DNA of 5,544 nt, taken from the NCBI GenBank assembly GCA_021804525.1, contig JAJZHJ010000112.1, positions 1 to 5,544 of the forward strand, read 5' to 3'. Origin of the DNA: Bacteroidota bacterium. Its GTDB lineage: Bacteria > Bacteroidota > Bacteroidia > Bacteroidales > Paludibacteraceae. The notes under the pieces are model-generated. The model was given only the letters and a program-made list of their open reading frames with translations. It was not told the origin of the DNA and searched no databases. This document shows positions 1 through 5,544 of the stretch, in pieces. A program made the translations under genes and the position numbers. Each line of letters starts with the position of its first letter. Positions within the stretch are counted from its first letter, which is position 1.

Positions 1-726
1 ATGTCAGTAGCAAAATTACTTCTCCAGTTTCTTAAAGATCCGTATGCAGATTCTCATCCCATGGAAATATCATTTCCCCGAAAAATAGGATTATTTTTGA
101 AACTGGTATTAACTTACCTGGTTTTACTGATATTTCTGTTGATTATTGGCGGCATTGCATTTGCGATCATTCATTCACTTGGCATTCATTTACATATTCA
201 TGGGGAAAATGCTGTGAATCCTGATAATTTATATGCTGCATGTGGGAAATATACCTTAATAATGATAGCTTTCCTTGGTCCGTTGATTGAAGAATCAATT
301 TTCAGGCTGCCATTGTCATTTCGGAAAAGGGATGTAAGCATTTCATTTTTTGTTGTAATGGGTCTTTTTATCTGGTATTTTAGCAAGACCCATCATTGGG
401 TCTTTGTTGCATTGGCTTTGATGATAAGTAGCCTGTTTTATTTTCTTGTTCTTAGCAGAAGAAATATCGTGGCAACAATGAAAGTGACCGACAGAACTAG
501 CAATTATCTTGTCTATATTAGCATGGTTGTTTTTGCTCTTTTTCATTTAACGAACTTTATTCATTTTGATTTTCATGATATTTTATTTTATCTGATATTC
601 ATCTCTCCTGTATATGTAGCAACAATAATGATTACTTTCTGCCGGATAAAGTTGGGATTTATTTACGGAATCTTTTTTCATACAACTCTCAATACACTTT
701 TTTATGTCTTTATGATTCGACATTAA
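1..726 (+). CDS. CPBP-family intramembrane protease-like protein (first of a tandem pair)
   Basis: A 241-residue, very hydrophobic protein with about six to seven membrane segments (roughly residues 30-57, 84-96, 112-128, 132-150, 168-185, 194-214, 217-238). It carries the three signature motifs of the CPBP (CAAX protease/bacteriocin-processing, Abi) family: EExxxR at E97/E98/R102, FxxxH at F178/H182 and HxxxN at H227/N231. In this family these residues form the membrane-embedded active site, as in the Rce1-type proteases. Substrate and role are unknown; relatives act in prenyl-protein processing, bacteriocin maturation or self-immunity. The Met lies exactly at the window edge, so a start further upstream cannot be excluded, though a Lys/Asp-rich head followed by a membrane segment fits a genuine N-terminus. 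The next gene, 66 nt downstream, is a paralog with the same motif layout. Family assignment is firm; function is not. Confidence 0.85.
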   Translation: MSVAKLLLQFLKDPYADSHPMEISFPRKIGLFLKLVLTYLVLLIFLLIIGGIAFAIIHSLGIHLHIHGENAVNPDNLYAACGKYTLIMIAFLGPLIEESIFRLPLSFRKRDVSISFFVVMGLFIWYFSKTHHWVFVALALMISSLFYFLVLSRRNIVATMKVTDRTSNYLVYISMVVFALFHLTNFIHFDFHDILFYLIFISPVYVATIMITFCRIKLGFIYGIFFHTTLNTLFYVFMIRH

Positions 727-792
727 ATAGCTTTTGTTAGTGTCCTTTTGGTATCGAAATACATAATCTCAAAACAATAAAAATCATATTTA

Positions 793-1506
793 ATGAAATA
801 TCCTTTCCCATTCAATCTTAATGCAGTATTGCCTTATCGTCAGGATCCAAACAGAAAGAAATGGACATCTGAATTGGCAAGATTTCTCAAAGCAATTATT
901 TTTCTTATAATCACATATTACATTCTGGTAATTGTTTTTGCCTTAATGCTTAATCGTGCCATTATGCTTGATACTAAGCATATATATGATGACAATATGG
1001 AGAAGTTTTATCATTTTTTTGGGGAACCCCGTTTTAGTTTAATAGCCCTGCTGATTGCCCCGATACTGGAAGAGTTAGCATTTCGATTCGGGCTCTCCTT
1101 TGAAAAACAAAAAATTATCCTTGCCATTCCATTAATGCTATTTATCACATGCGTACCTGAGATTTATATGATGCATTTTACTTTGGTCAACATAATAAAA
1201 ATTAGTCTGTTAATTGTTTTTTATCTTGTCATGCGGAAAAAAACGAATGAGGCATTCTGGTTTAATGTGAAACATCAATTTGGTAATCTCATCATTTATA
1301 TTTTTATTCTTACTTTTGCAATCGGGCATCTGAATCATTTTACACCATTGCAAGTAACCCGGGCACCTTATTATTGCCTATTTATCCTTCCTCTTTTTCT
1401 GTTTGGGTTAGGACTCACTTTTATACGTTTGCGTTTTGGCATCCTCTATTCTATAGCTGCTCATATTCTATGGAACTTAATAATGATTTTCTTCCTTATA
1501 AAATAA
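793..1506 (+). CDS. CPBP-family intramembrane protease-like protein (second of a tandem pair)
   Basis: A 237-residue polytopic membrane protein with segments near residues 33-54, 81-93, 107-125, 129-147, 164-181, 190-212 and 214-236. All CPBP motifs are intact: EExxxR at E93/E94/R98, FxxxH at F175/H179 and HxxxN at H224/N228. It matches the upstream protein in length, in motif spacing and in local wording: an EE-x-x-FR-x-x-LSF stretch after motif 1, and a TF-x-R-x-x-x-G-x-x-Y stretch before motif 3. The rest is strongly diverged, so this is an old duplication. The ATG at 793 follows an AT-rich leader without a clear Shine-Dalgarno, which is usual in Bacteroidota. The gene ends only 10 nt before the GTG of the TolC remnant, suggesting they once shared a transcript. 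A link to export or maturation of a peptide is possible but rests on position only. Confidence 0.86.
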   Translation: MKYPFPFNLNAVLPYRQDPNRKKWTSELARFLKAIIFLIITYYILVIVFALMLNRAIMLDTKHIYDDNMEKFYHFFGEPRFSLIALLIAPILEELAFRFGLSFEKQKIILAIPLMLFITCVPEIYMMHFTLVNIIKISLLIVFYLVMRKKTNEAFWFNVKHQFGNLIIYIFILTFAIGHLNHFTPLQVTRAPYYCLFILPLFLFGLGLTFIRLRFGILYSIAAHILWNLIMIFFLIK

Positions 1507-1516
1507 AGAGCAACTT

Positions 1517-2218
1517 GTGAAGCCCATTTTAATTTGTATTCTTCTATTGTTCTTTGTTGGTTTGTCCTCGGCACAAATGCCATGGACGCTGCAAGCCTGC
1601 ATCGATCGAGCAAAAACAGCTAATCTTACCATCCGTCAGAAACAGATAACAGTTGAACAAGTAGCTGTTGCTCTAAAAAATGCGCAATGCCAGCGTTTAC
1701 CCTCCATCTCTGCAACAATTAGGTCAAAGCTATGATTTAGGAATTTCTCCTACAGCAGCGGGGGCTTATGCACAAAACAACGCTTCGGTAAGTACTGCTT
1801 CATTGTCGTTCACAGTTCCACTTTTTAGCGGATTCCGTATTCATATGACATTAAAGCAGCTAAACTGAAATGGCAAGCAGGGATAGCTGATAGAGACCAA
1901 ACCCGTTTGGATGTTATTATTAACGTAGTTGCCGGCTATCTTCAAGTATTGCTCAACAAAGAACTGGTTAGTACAGCTCAAAAACAAAGCGCTCTTTCAT
2001 GTAAGCAATTTGAACATACAAAACAGATGGTTGTAGCTGGAAAGTTATCTCAATCGGAACTATACGACGGCCTCGCGCAAATTGCCAAAGATTCTGCATC
2101 ACTGGTAAAAACGGAAAGCGATTTACGGCTTGCTCTTGTTGATCTGGCACAGCAACTTCAACTGAAAGATATATCAGGATTTGATATTGATTCTTTAGAC
2201 ATAAGTGCAATGCCGTAA
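1517..2218 (+). pseudogene. TolC-type outer-membrane efflux protein, frameshifted and truncated
   Basis: The reading starts at a GTG (1517) with a clear signal peptide (about residues 1-19, hydrophobic core, SSA then Q) followed by the mature start PWTLQACIDRA and the QRLPSISA stretch typical of TolC/OEP proteins. This frame hits a stop at about 1733. The similarity continues one base out of frame (GQSYDLG, then SFTVPLFSGFRI) from about 1725 to 1843, then returns to the original frame (YDIKAAKLKWQAG, then helical sequence) until TAA at 2216-2218. One extra base near 1719-1726 and one missing base near 1843 restore a continuous protein of about 234 residues. TolC homologues have about 420-500 residues with two OEP repeats; only the first is present. 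TolC proteins form outer-membrane exit ducts for efflux pumps or type I secretion; this copy should be non-functional unless the frameshifts are sequencing errors. Even then the second repeat is missing. No partner adaptor or transporter gene lies in the window. Confidence 0.82.
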
Positions 2219-2240
2219 TATACAATTTTACCCTCATCGA

Positions 2241-2564
2241 ATGTTGGTTCAGGCAGATACGGTGCCTGCATGGAGCTGCGACACGATAAGCATGATCGAT
2301 TACATGAACAAATACGTTGATGACAAAAATCTCAAAAAGATTGAAAATGGAATGATTATGATAGGTATTCTCATATTGCCTGACGGGAAGACTTGCTGCT
2401 ATACATTTGGCAATCTCACTCAGATTGAATTAAATGCCGAAAAAATCAAAGAGGTTATCAACAAAATGCCAAATTGGAAGCCGGCAATACAAAATGGTCA
2501 GAAAGTCACTTTTCTTAAAAATGAGCTATTTAAAATCAGAAACGGCAGATTTGTTTTAAACTAA
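2241..2564 (+). CDS. Small protein with an orphan TonB C-terminal-like domain, possibly truncated
   Basis: The 107-residue reading from ATG 2241 ends in a pattern typical of TonB C-terminal domains of Bacteroidota: a beta segment IMIGILILPDGK (D48, G49 in this numbering), a helix with ELNAEKIKEVI, then the hallmark MPNWKPAIQNGQKV (W79, P81, N85, G86). In full TonB proteins this domain follows an inner-membrane anchor and a Pro-rich periplasmic linker and contacts outer-membrane receptors. Here there is no anchor, no linker and no convincing signal peptide, so the product would stay in the cytoplasm and is probably a gene remnant. The frame is open from a GTG at 2205, which would overlap the TolC remnant; ATG 2241 is preferred but has no Shine-Dalgarno. 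The real domain begins only around residue 13-20. Alternatively it belongs to a family of small TonB-C-like secreted proteins whose signal sequence was lost. Confidence 0.6.
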   Translation: MLVQADTVPAWSCDTISMIDYMNKYVDDKNLKKIENGMIMIGILILPDGKTCCYTFGNLTQIELNAEKIKEVINKMPNWKPAIQNGQKVTFLKNELFKIRNGRFVLN

Positions 2565-2605
2565 CAACACCCACAGTTCTGTGCAGTTTTTAGCAACGGC
2601 GGGGG

Positions 2606-2663
2606 AAAAGGAAAACTTTCGCCTTTCAAAGAAGCAAGAGACGGCACAGCGAAAGCCCCTTTT
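2606..2663. repeat. Imperfect long inverted repeat between convergent genes
   Basis: The 162-nt gap 2565-2726 separates the TonB-like gene from the end of rocD, which converge. In it AAAAGG (2606-2611) can pair with CCTTTT (2658-2663), and CTTTCGC (2616-2622) with GCGAAAG (2649-2655). They are separated by a small internal loop, and the apical loop is 26 nt. A direct repeat AAGAGAC occurs at 2636-2642 and 2667-2673, and a short CACA/TGTG hairpin lies at 2572-2583. There is no clean GC stem followed by a T-run, so a classical intrinsic terminator is not shown. A bidirectional termination structure or a copy of an interspersed intergenic repeat are the two reasonable readings. Confidence 0.4.
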
Positions 2664-2726
2664 AGAAAGAGACTATCGCTGAAATATCGGGACGAATAAA
2701 TGGGAAAAGGTTTGGATGTACTTGTT

Positions 2727-3983
2727 TTATTCAAACTCCCGGATGGTGGTTTTGATAATGGCAATGCACTCGTACAGTTGCTGTTCGGTGATGACTAATG
2801 GAGGAGCAAAACGAATAATATTAGAATGCGTTGGTTTGGCAAGTAATCCGTTTTCAAGAAGACTGACACAGATATCCCAAGCCAGATCCTTATGACCTCC
2901 GTCGTTAATTACCAGCGCATTTAATAACCCTTTGCCACGAACAAAAGAGGCAATCTTTGATTCTTTACATAATGACTGCATCTCCGCACGAAAGGTTTTG
3001 CCCAAGCGCATCGCATTTTCGGCAAGGTTTTCATCACGCACTACTTCGAGCGCCGAAATAGCAACGGATGCCGCTATCGGGTTCCCACCAAAGGTAGATC
3101 CATGCTGACCTGGCTTAATCACCTCCATGATGTCATTGCGCGACAAAACGGCAGATACAGGATAAACACCACCCGACAACGCTTTCCCCAAAATCAAAAT
3201 ATCGGGTTTTACCTCTTCATAATCGCAAGCCAGCAATTTACCGGTGCGTGCAATGCCCGTTTGAACCTCATCGGCAATAAACAGAACTTGGTGTTTTTGA
3301 CACAAATCGAAACATTTCTTCAGGTAGCCATCGGCGGGGACATACGCTCCAGCTTCCCCTTGAATCGGCTCCACCAGAAAACCAGCAACGTTTTTATTTT
3401 CAACGAGTACTTTTTCCAGTGCATCGGCATCATTGTAAGGAATCACGATAAACCCGGGTGTAAAAGGCCCGTAATGATTGGATGCTTCAGGATCAACCGA
3501 AAAGGAGATAATGGTAGTGGTACGCCCATGAAAATTATTTTCACACACCACAATCTGAGCGGAATTGTCAGGCAACCCTTTCTTTTCATAAGACCATTTA
3601 CGGCAAAGTTTAATAGCCGTTTCCACTGCTTCAGCGCCGGTATTCATGGGCAACACTTTGTCATAACCAAAGTAACGCGTTACAAACTCTTCATATCTTC
3701 CCAACTGACTGTTATAAAAGGCACGCGAAGTCAGTGTCAGCTTTTGGGCTTGTTCCATAAGCGTATGAATGATTTTAGGATGACAATGGCCTTGATTCAC
3801 CGCTGAATAAGATGAAAGAAAATCATAATACTTTTTCCCGTTCACATCCCAGACAAATACGCCTTCTCCTTTTTCGAGTACCACAGGAAGCGGATGATAA
3901 TTGTGCGCTCCGTACTTGTCTTCCAACTCCATCAAATTAGTGGAGGTAAGTTTTGAGTTTTCCATAAAAATATAGTTAAGCAT
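2727..3983 (-). CDS. rocD: Ornithine--oxo-acid transaminase (ornithine aminotransferase)
   Basis: A 418-residue class III, PLP-dependent aminotransferase of normal family length. It transfers the delta-amino group of ornithine to 2-oxoglutarate, giving glutamate-5-semialdehyde (which cyclises to pyrroline-5-carboxylate) and glutamate, in the cytoplasm. The ornithine aminotransferase N-terminal block [12 protein letters not shown] (residues 25-36) and the [11 protein letters not shown] block (59-69) are present. So are TGAEA (115-119) for cofactor phosphate binding, FHGRT (151-155), the cofactor-binding Asp in ADEVQTG (D238) and the Schiff-base lysine in LGKALSGG (K267). HGSTFGGNP (294-302) also fits. 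Nothing essential is missing. The ATG at 3983 is chosen because GGGAG lies 6 nt before it; Met-7 (3965) is the alternative and gives an N-terminus like many homologues. It lies 83 nt downstream of ctlX on the same strand, forming the last step of an arginine/citrulline breakdown route. Confidence 0.93.
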   Translation of the reverse strand: MLNYIFMENSKLTSTNLMELEDKYGAHNYHPLPVVLEKGEGVFVWDVNGKKYYDFLSSYSAVNQGHCHPKIIHTLMEQAQKLTLTSRAFYNSQLGRYEEFVTRYFGYDKVLPMNTGAEAVETAIKLCRKWSYEKKGLPDNSAQIVVCENNFHGRTTTIISFSVDPEASNHYGPFTPGFIVIPYNDADALEKVLVENKNVAGFLVEPIQGEAGAYVPADGYLKKCFDLCQKHQVLFIADEVQTGIARTGKLLACDYEEVKPDILILGKALSGGVYPVSAVLSRNDIMEVIKPGQHGSTFGGNPIAASVAISALEVVRDENLAENAMRLGKTFRAEMQSLCKESKIASFVRGKGLLNALVINDGGHKDLAWDICVSLLENGLLAKPTHSNIIRFAPPLVITEQQLYECIAIIKTTIREFE

Positions 3984-3989
3984 CTAAAG

Positions 3990-3994
3990 CTCCC
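3990..3994 (-). promoter_or_regulatory. Shine-Dalgarno-like site of rocD
   Basis: On the minus strand GGGAG lies 6 nt before the ATG at 3983. This is unusual for Bacteroidota, where most starts lack such a site, and it favours 3983 over the internal ATG at 3965. It overlaps a short imperfect hairpin (3987-4005: AAGC pairing with GCTT, plus CC with GG across one mismatch) that could partly mask it; the stem is weak. Confidence 0.4.
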
Positions 3995-4066
3995 AAACGG
4001 GGCTTAAAAATCAGTTGTGATCAATTTCAATTCATTTCTATTGGAGAGATAGTTACAAAGAGCCTT

Positions 4067-4990
4067 TCAAAAGACTTCGGCAAGCATACATCGCGCGCTG
4101 CCACCCCCTACTCTTTCGATGGTTGGAATAGCTACAACGATGAAATCATTATACGATGATAAATGTTCAATCTGATCTTCATGTAACGAATCGTATGCCG
4201 TTTGTGACATGACTAGGAATCGCTTCCCGTCGCTATTTTCCACCTGCAACATATTGCCGGCAAAGTTATGCATTTGATCTTCCGAAATAACAATAATTTC
4301 CTTGTCAGTTTTCAGAAGAGAGTCCACTACGGCATTTCTTTCTTCTTCCTTATCGATCGAATCCAGACAAATCGCTGCATAGCGGTCGGCCACGCACATC
4401 ATCACATTGGTATGGTAAATTGGCAACCGACCATCGCCTACAGATTGATTGGCTGTGAAGTGAACAGCACTGTATCCAAAGTCATGGCAAAACTGGAGTA
4501 ATAATGATTTGTCGGTTCGTTCGGACAATGCCGCATATGCAATTTGGTTGACGCGATCCAATATCAAACTACCTGTTCCTTCCAAAAATAGCTGTTGCAG
4601 CTCAAAAGGAGAGTAATCCATCACACCGGTGATAAGATGTTTCTTATTTTCAATGACATGTAGAATAGAGTCTCTGCGTTCATTCCTGCGATTTTCGGCA
4701 AACATGGGATAAAGCACAACACGTCCGCCTTCATGAAACGAAACCCAATTATTGGGAAAAATGGAATCCGGTGTATGTGGCTCGATAGTATCCTTCACAA
4801 CCAACACATCTAGTCCATTTGTTCGTAATTGCTTCACCATCGCATTAAATTCAGCAATCGCCAGTTCCTGTATAGCTGATTCGGGAACATACATTTTTTG
4901 TTGAAAATAATTATTGACGGCAGTTTGATAATTAAACCCGAAAGCCACAGGTTCAATCATCAAAAGAGTATCTGTTGTTTGTTTAAACAT
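4067..4990 (-). CDS. ctlX: Citrulline hydrolase of the CtlX type (amidinotransferase superfamily)
   Basis: A 307-residue cytoplasmic enzyme of the guanidino-group-modifying (pentein-fold) superfamily, in the branch annotated as citrulline utilization hydrolase CtlX. The family member studied in Francisella is a citrulline ureidase that yields ornithine, CO2 and ammonia. Visible family marks: FPNNWVSFH (78-86) with acidic D75 just before it; EGTGSL (138-142), the likely acidic substrate/catalytic site; IYHTNVMM with the catalytic His (H193); and the C-terminal GGGSARCMLAE with the nucleophile Cys (C301), six residues from the end. Length is full. The ATG at 4990 gives a typical N-terminus (LLMIEPVAFGFN at 9-20); no Shine-Dalgarno is seen, but a perfect 16-nt dyad ends 2 nt before the start. 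It sits between an arginine deiminase-like gene and rocD, which fits citrulline as substrate and ornithine as product. Exact specificity (citrulline rather than arginine or a related compound) is inferred. Confidence 0.82.
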   Translation of the reverse strand: MFKQTTDTLLMIEPVAFGFNYQTAVNNYFQQKMYVPESAIQELAIAEFNAMVKQLRTNGLDVLVVKDTIEPHTPDSIFPNNWVSFHEGGRVVLYPMFAENRRNERRDSILHVIENKKHLITGVMDYSPFELQQLFLEGTGSLILDRVNQIAYAALSERTDKSLLLQFCHDFGYSAVHFTANQSVGDGRLPIYHTNVMMCVADRYAAICLDSIDKEEERNAVVDSLLKTDKEIIVISEDQMHNFAGNMLQVENSDGKRFLVMSQTAYDSLHEDQIEHLSSYNDFIVVAIPTIERVGGGSARCMLAEVF

Positions 4991-4992
4991 AT

Positions 4993-5008
4993 CTATTTAA
5001 TCAAATAG
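4993..5008. repeat. Perfect AT-rich dyad just upstream of ctlX
   Basis: CTATTT (4993-4998) and AAATAG (5003-5008) form a perfect 6-bp inverted repeat around a 4-nt loop, ending 2 nt before the ctlX ATG. In the transcript it would be a small hairpin over the ribosome-binding region; as DNA it could be a regulator's half-site pair. AT-rich dyads of this size arise by chance quite often, so function is unproven. Confidence 0.35.
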
Positions 5009-5064
5009 CATAAATCAACCTGATTGCAAGACAAAGTTGCATTTTAGTTAGTTTGGCAAGTTGC

Positions 5065-5544
5065 TTATACATCATTTCTCACTAAGGGGAATGTAGAACA
5101 ACGAAGCAACCCACCCATTTTTGAAATTTCATAATATGGAACACGTTCCACGGTGATGCCCCATGCGTTTTCGAGGTGATCGTTCAATCGAGTGAAACGT
5201 TCTTCCGAAACCACAATGCTGGGCGAAATTGAAAAAACATTGGCATTCATATAATACATCTCCTCCTGCGTAATTTCAAAAACATTTTGTTTACCAAAGA
5301 GTTCCACCAGCATATAATAATCTTTTTCGTACAGAAAGCCGTCTTTATAGATAATAGCCTTGTCGTGCGATATAGGCATAAAGGCACAATCCAAATGCAA
5401 CACCCCTAACCTTGGATTAGTATCATTTTTTTTAAGCTCCAGAGGGATCAGCGTTTTATTTGGACAAAGCTCTTTCAAAAAATTGAAAGCATACAAGTTT
5501 GTCCGCGCTGTTTTCAGCTGGGAATAATCCGTACCAAAGTAAGT
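5065..5544 (-). CDS. Arginine deiminase/amidinotransferase-family protein, C-terminal part (N-terminus beyond window)
   Basis: The last 159 codons plus stop (TAA at 5065-5067) of a gene that runs off the right edge; the frame is open through 5544. An in-frame TTG at 5496 is not the start, since family-like sequence (FGTDYSQLKTARTN) continues upstream of it. The part present holds the catalytic His in LHLDCAFMPI (His codon 5395-5397), the YYMNANVFSIS block, and the C-terminal GLLRCSTFPLVR with the nucleophile Cys (codon 5098-5100). This is the conserved end of a widespread Bacteroidota protein annotated as amidinotransferase, arginine deiminase-like or dimethylarginine dimethylaminohydrolase family. 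The HLD-type motif and its position 74 nt upstream of ctlX favour arginine deimination to citrulline and ammonia. The acidic substrate-binding residues needed to separate arginine deiminase from other members lie outside the window, so the substrate is an inference. Complete relatives have roughly 300 residues, so about half is missing. Confidence 0.82.
   Translation of the reverse strand, partial: TYFGTDYSQLKTARTNLYAFNFLKELCPNKTLIPLELKKNDTNPRLGVLHLDCAFMPISHDKAIIYKDGFLYEKDYYMLVELFGKQNVFEITQEEMYYMNANVFSISPSIVVSEERFTRLNDHLENAWGITVERVPYYEISKMGGLLRCSTFPLVRNDV

Noticed and set aside
198..546. Two short minus-strand frames (198-386 and 343-546)
   Set aside because: Both are antisense to the first CPBP gene, which has intact catalytic motifs; neither has a recognisable feature.
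727..792. Bacteroidota-type promoter (TTTG with TAnnTTTG) before the second CPBP gene
   Set aside because: TTTTG occurs twice (near 732 and 747) but no TAnnTTTG box is found at suitable spacing.
1968..2237. An 89-codon minus-strand frame
   Set aside because: Antisense to the TolC remnant, whose helical OEP sequence explains this DNA; no domain seen.
2572..2583. Intrinsic terminator after the TonB-like gene (CACAGTTCTGTG followed by GCAGTTTTTA)
   Set aside because: The stem is only 4 bp with a 4-nt loop, and the T-run does not follow it directly; too weak to call.
2561..2764. A 67-codon minus-strand frame overlapping the 3' end of rocD
   Set aside because: Pro/Ser-rich low-complexity reading across an inverted-repeat spacer, overlapping a firm gene in another frame; no domain or start signal.
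3102..3806. A 234-codon open frame on the + strand
   Set aside because: It lies wholly antisense within rocD, whose protein has all family motifs; the antisense reading shows no recognisable domain.
4268..4501. A 77-codon + strand frame
   Set aside because: Antisense inside ctlX, which is a complete, motif-bearing gene.
5494..5496. TTG as start of the right-edge amidinotransferase
   Set aside because: The frame is open to the window end and the upstream codons read as family-like sequence, so the gene is cut by the window rather than starting here.

Overview
The window reads as chromosomal DNA of a Bacteroidota bacterium, probably Bacteroidia. The evidence is fairly low GC, AT-rich start regions with few Shine-Dalgarno sites, and protein styles (RocD, CtlX, the amidinotransferase C-terminus, TonB-C and TolC variants) that resemble that phylum. 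This is judged from remembered family patterns; no search was run.

Left part (1-2564, + strand): two tandem paralogous CPBP-family membrane proteins, each with all three family motifs (EExxxR, FxxxH, HxxxN). They are followed closely by a decayed TolC-type outer-membrane efflux gene, in which the frame shifts near 1725, returns near 1843 and meets a stop at 2216-2218. Its second half is missing. Directly after it lies a small ORF that is essentially only a TonB C-terminal-like domain with no membrane anchor. The TolC gene lacks its 3' half and the TonB-like gene lacks its 5' part, so one ancestral deletion may have joined them.

Middle (2565-2726): a 162-nt gap between convergent genes, containing an imperfect long inverted repeat (2606-2663) and no convincing gene.

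Right part (2727-5544, - strand): three genes in one direction, transcribed from the right edge leftward: an arginine deiminase/amidinotransferase-type enzyme (N-terminus outside the window), a CtlX-type citrulline hydrolase, and ornithine aminotransferase (RocD). Together they would form a short, ATP-independent route: arginine to citrulline, then ornithine, then glutamate semialdehyde plus glutamate. This is the best-supported functional unit here. Gaps of 74 and 83 nt are compatible with one transcript but do not prove it. No convincing promoter, riboswitch, tRNA, rRNA, CRISPR array or insertion sequence was seen. I found no clear evidence of a wholly new system; the most unusual parts are the CPBP pair beside the TolC/TonB-like remnants, and the back-to-back pair of guanidino/ureido-group hydrolases.
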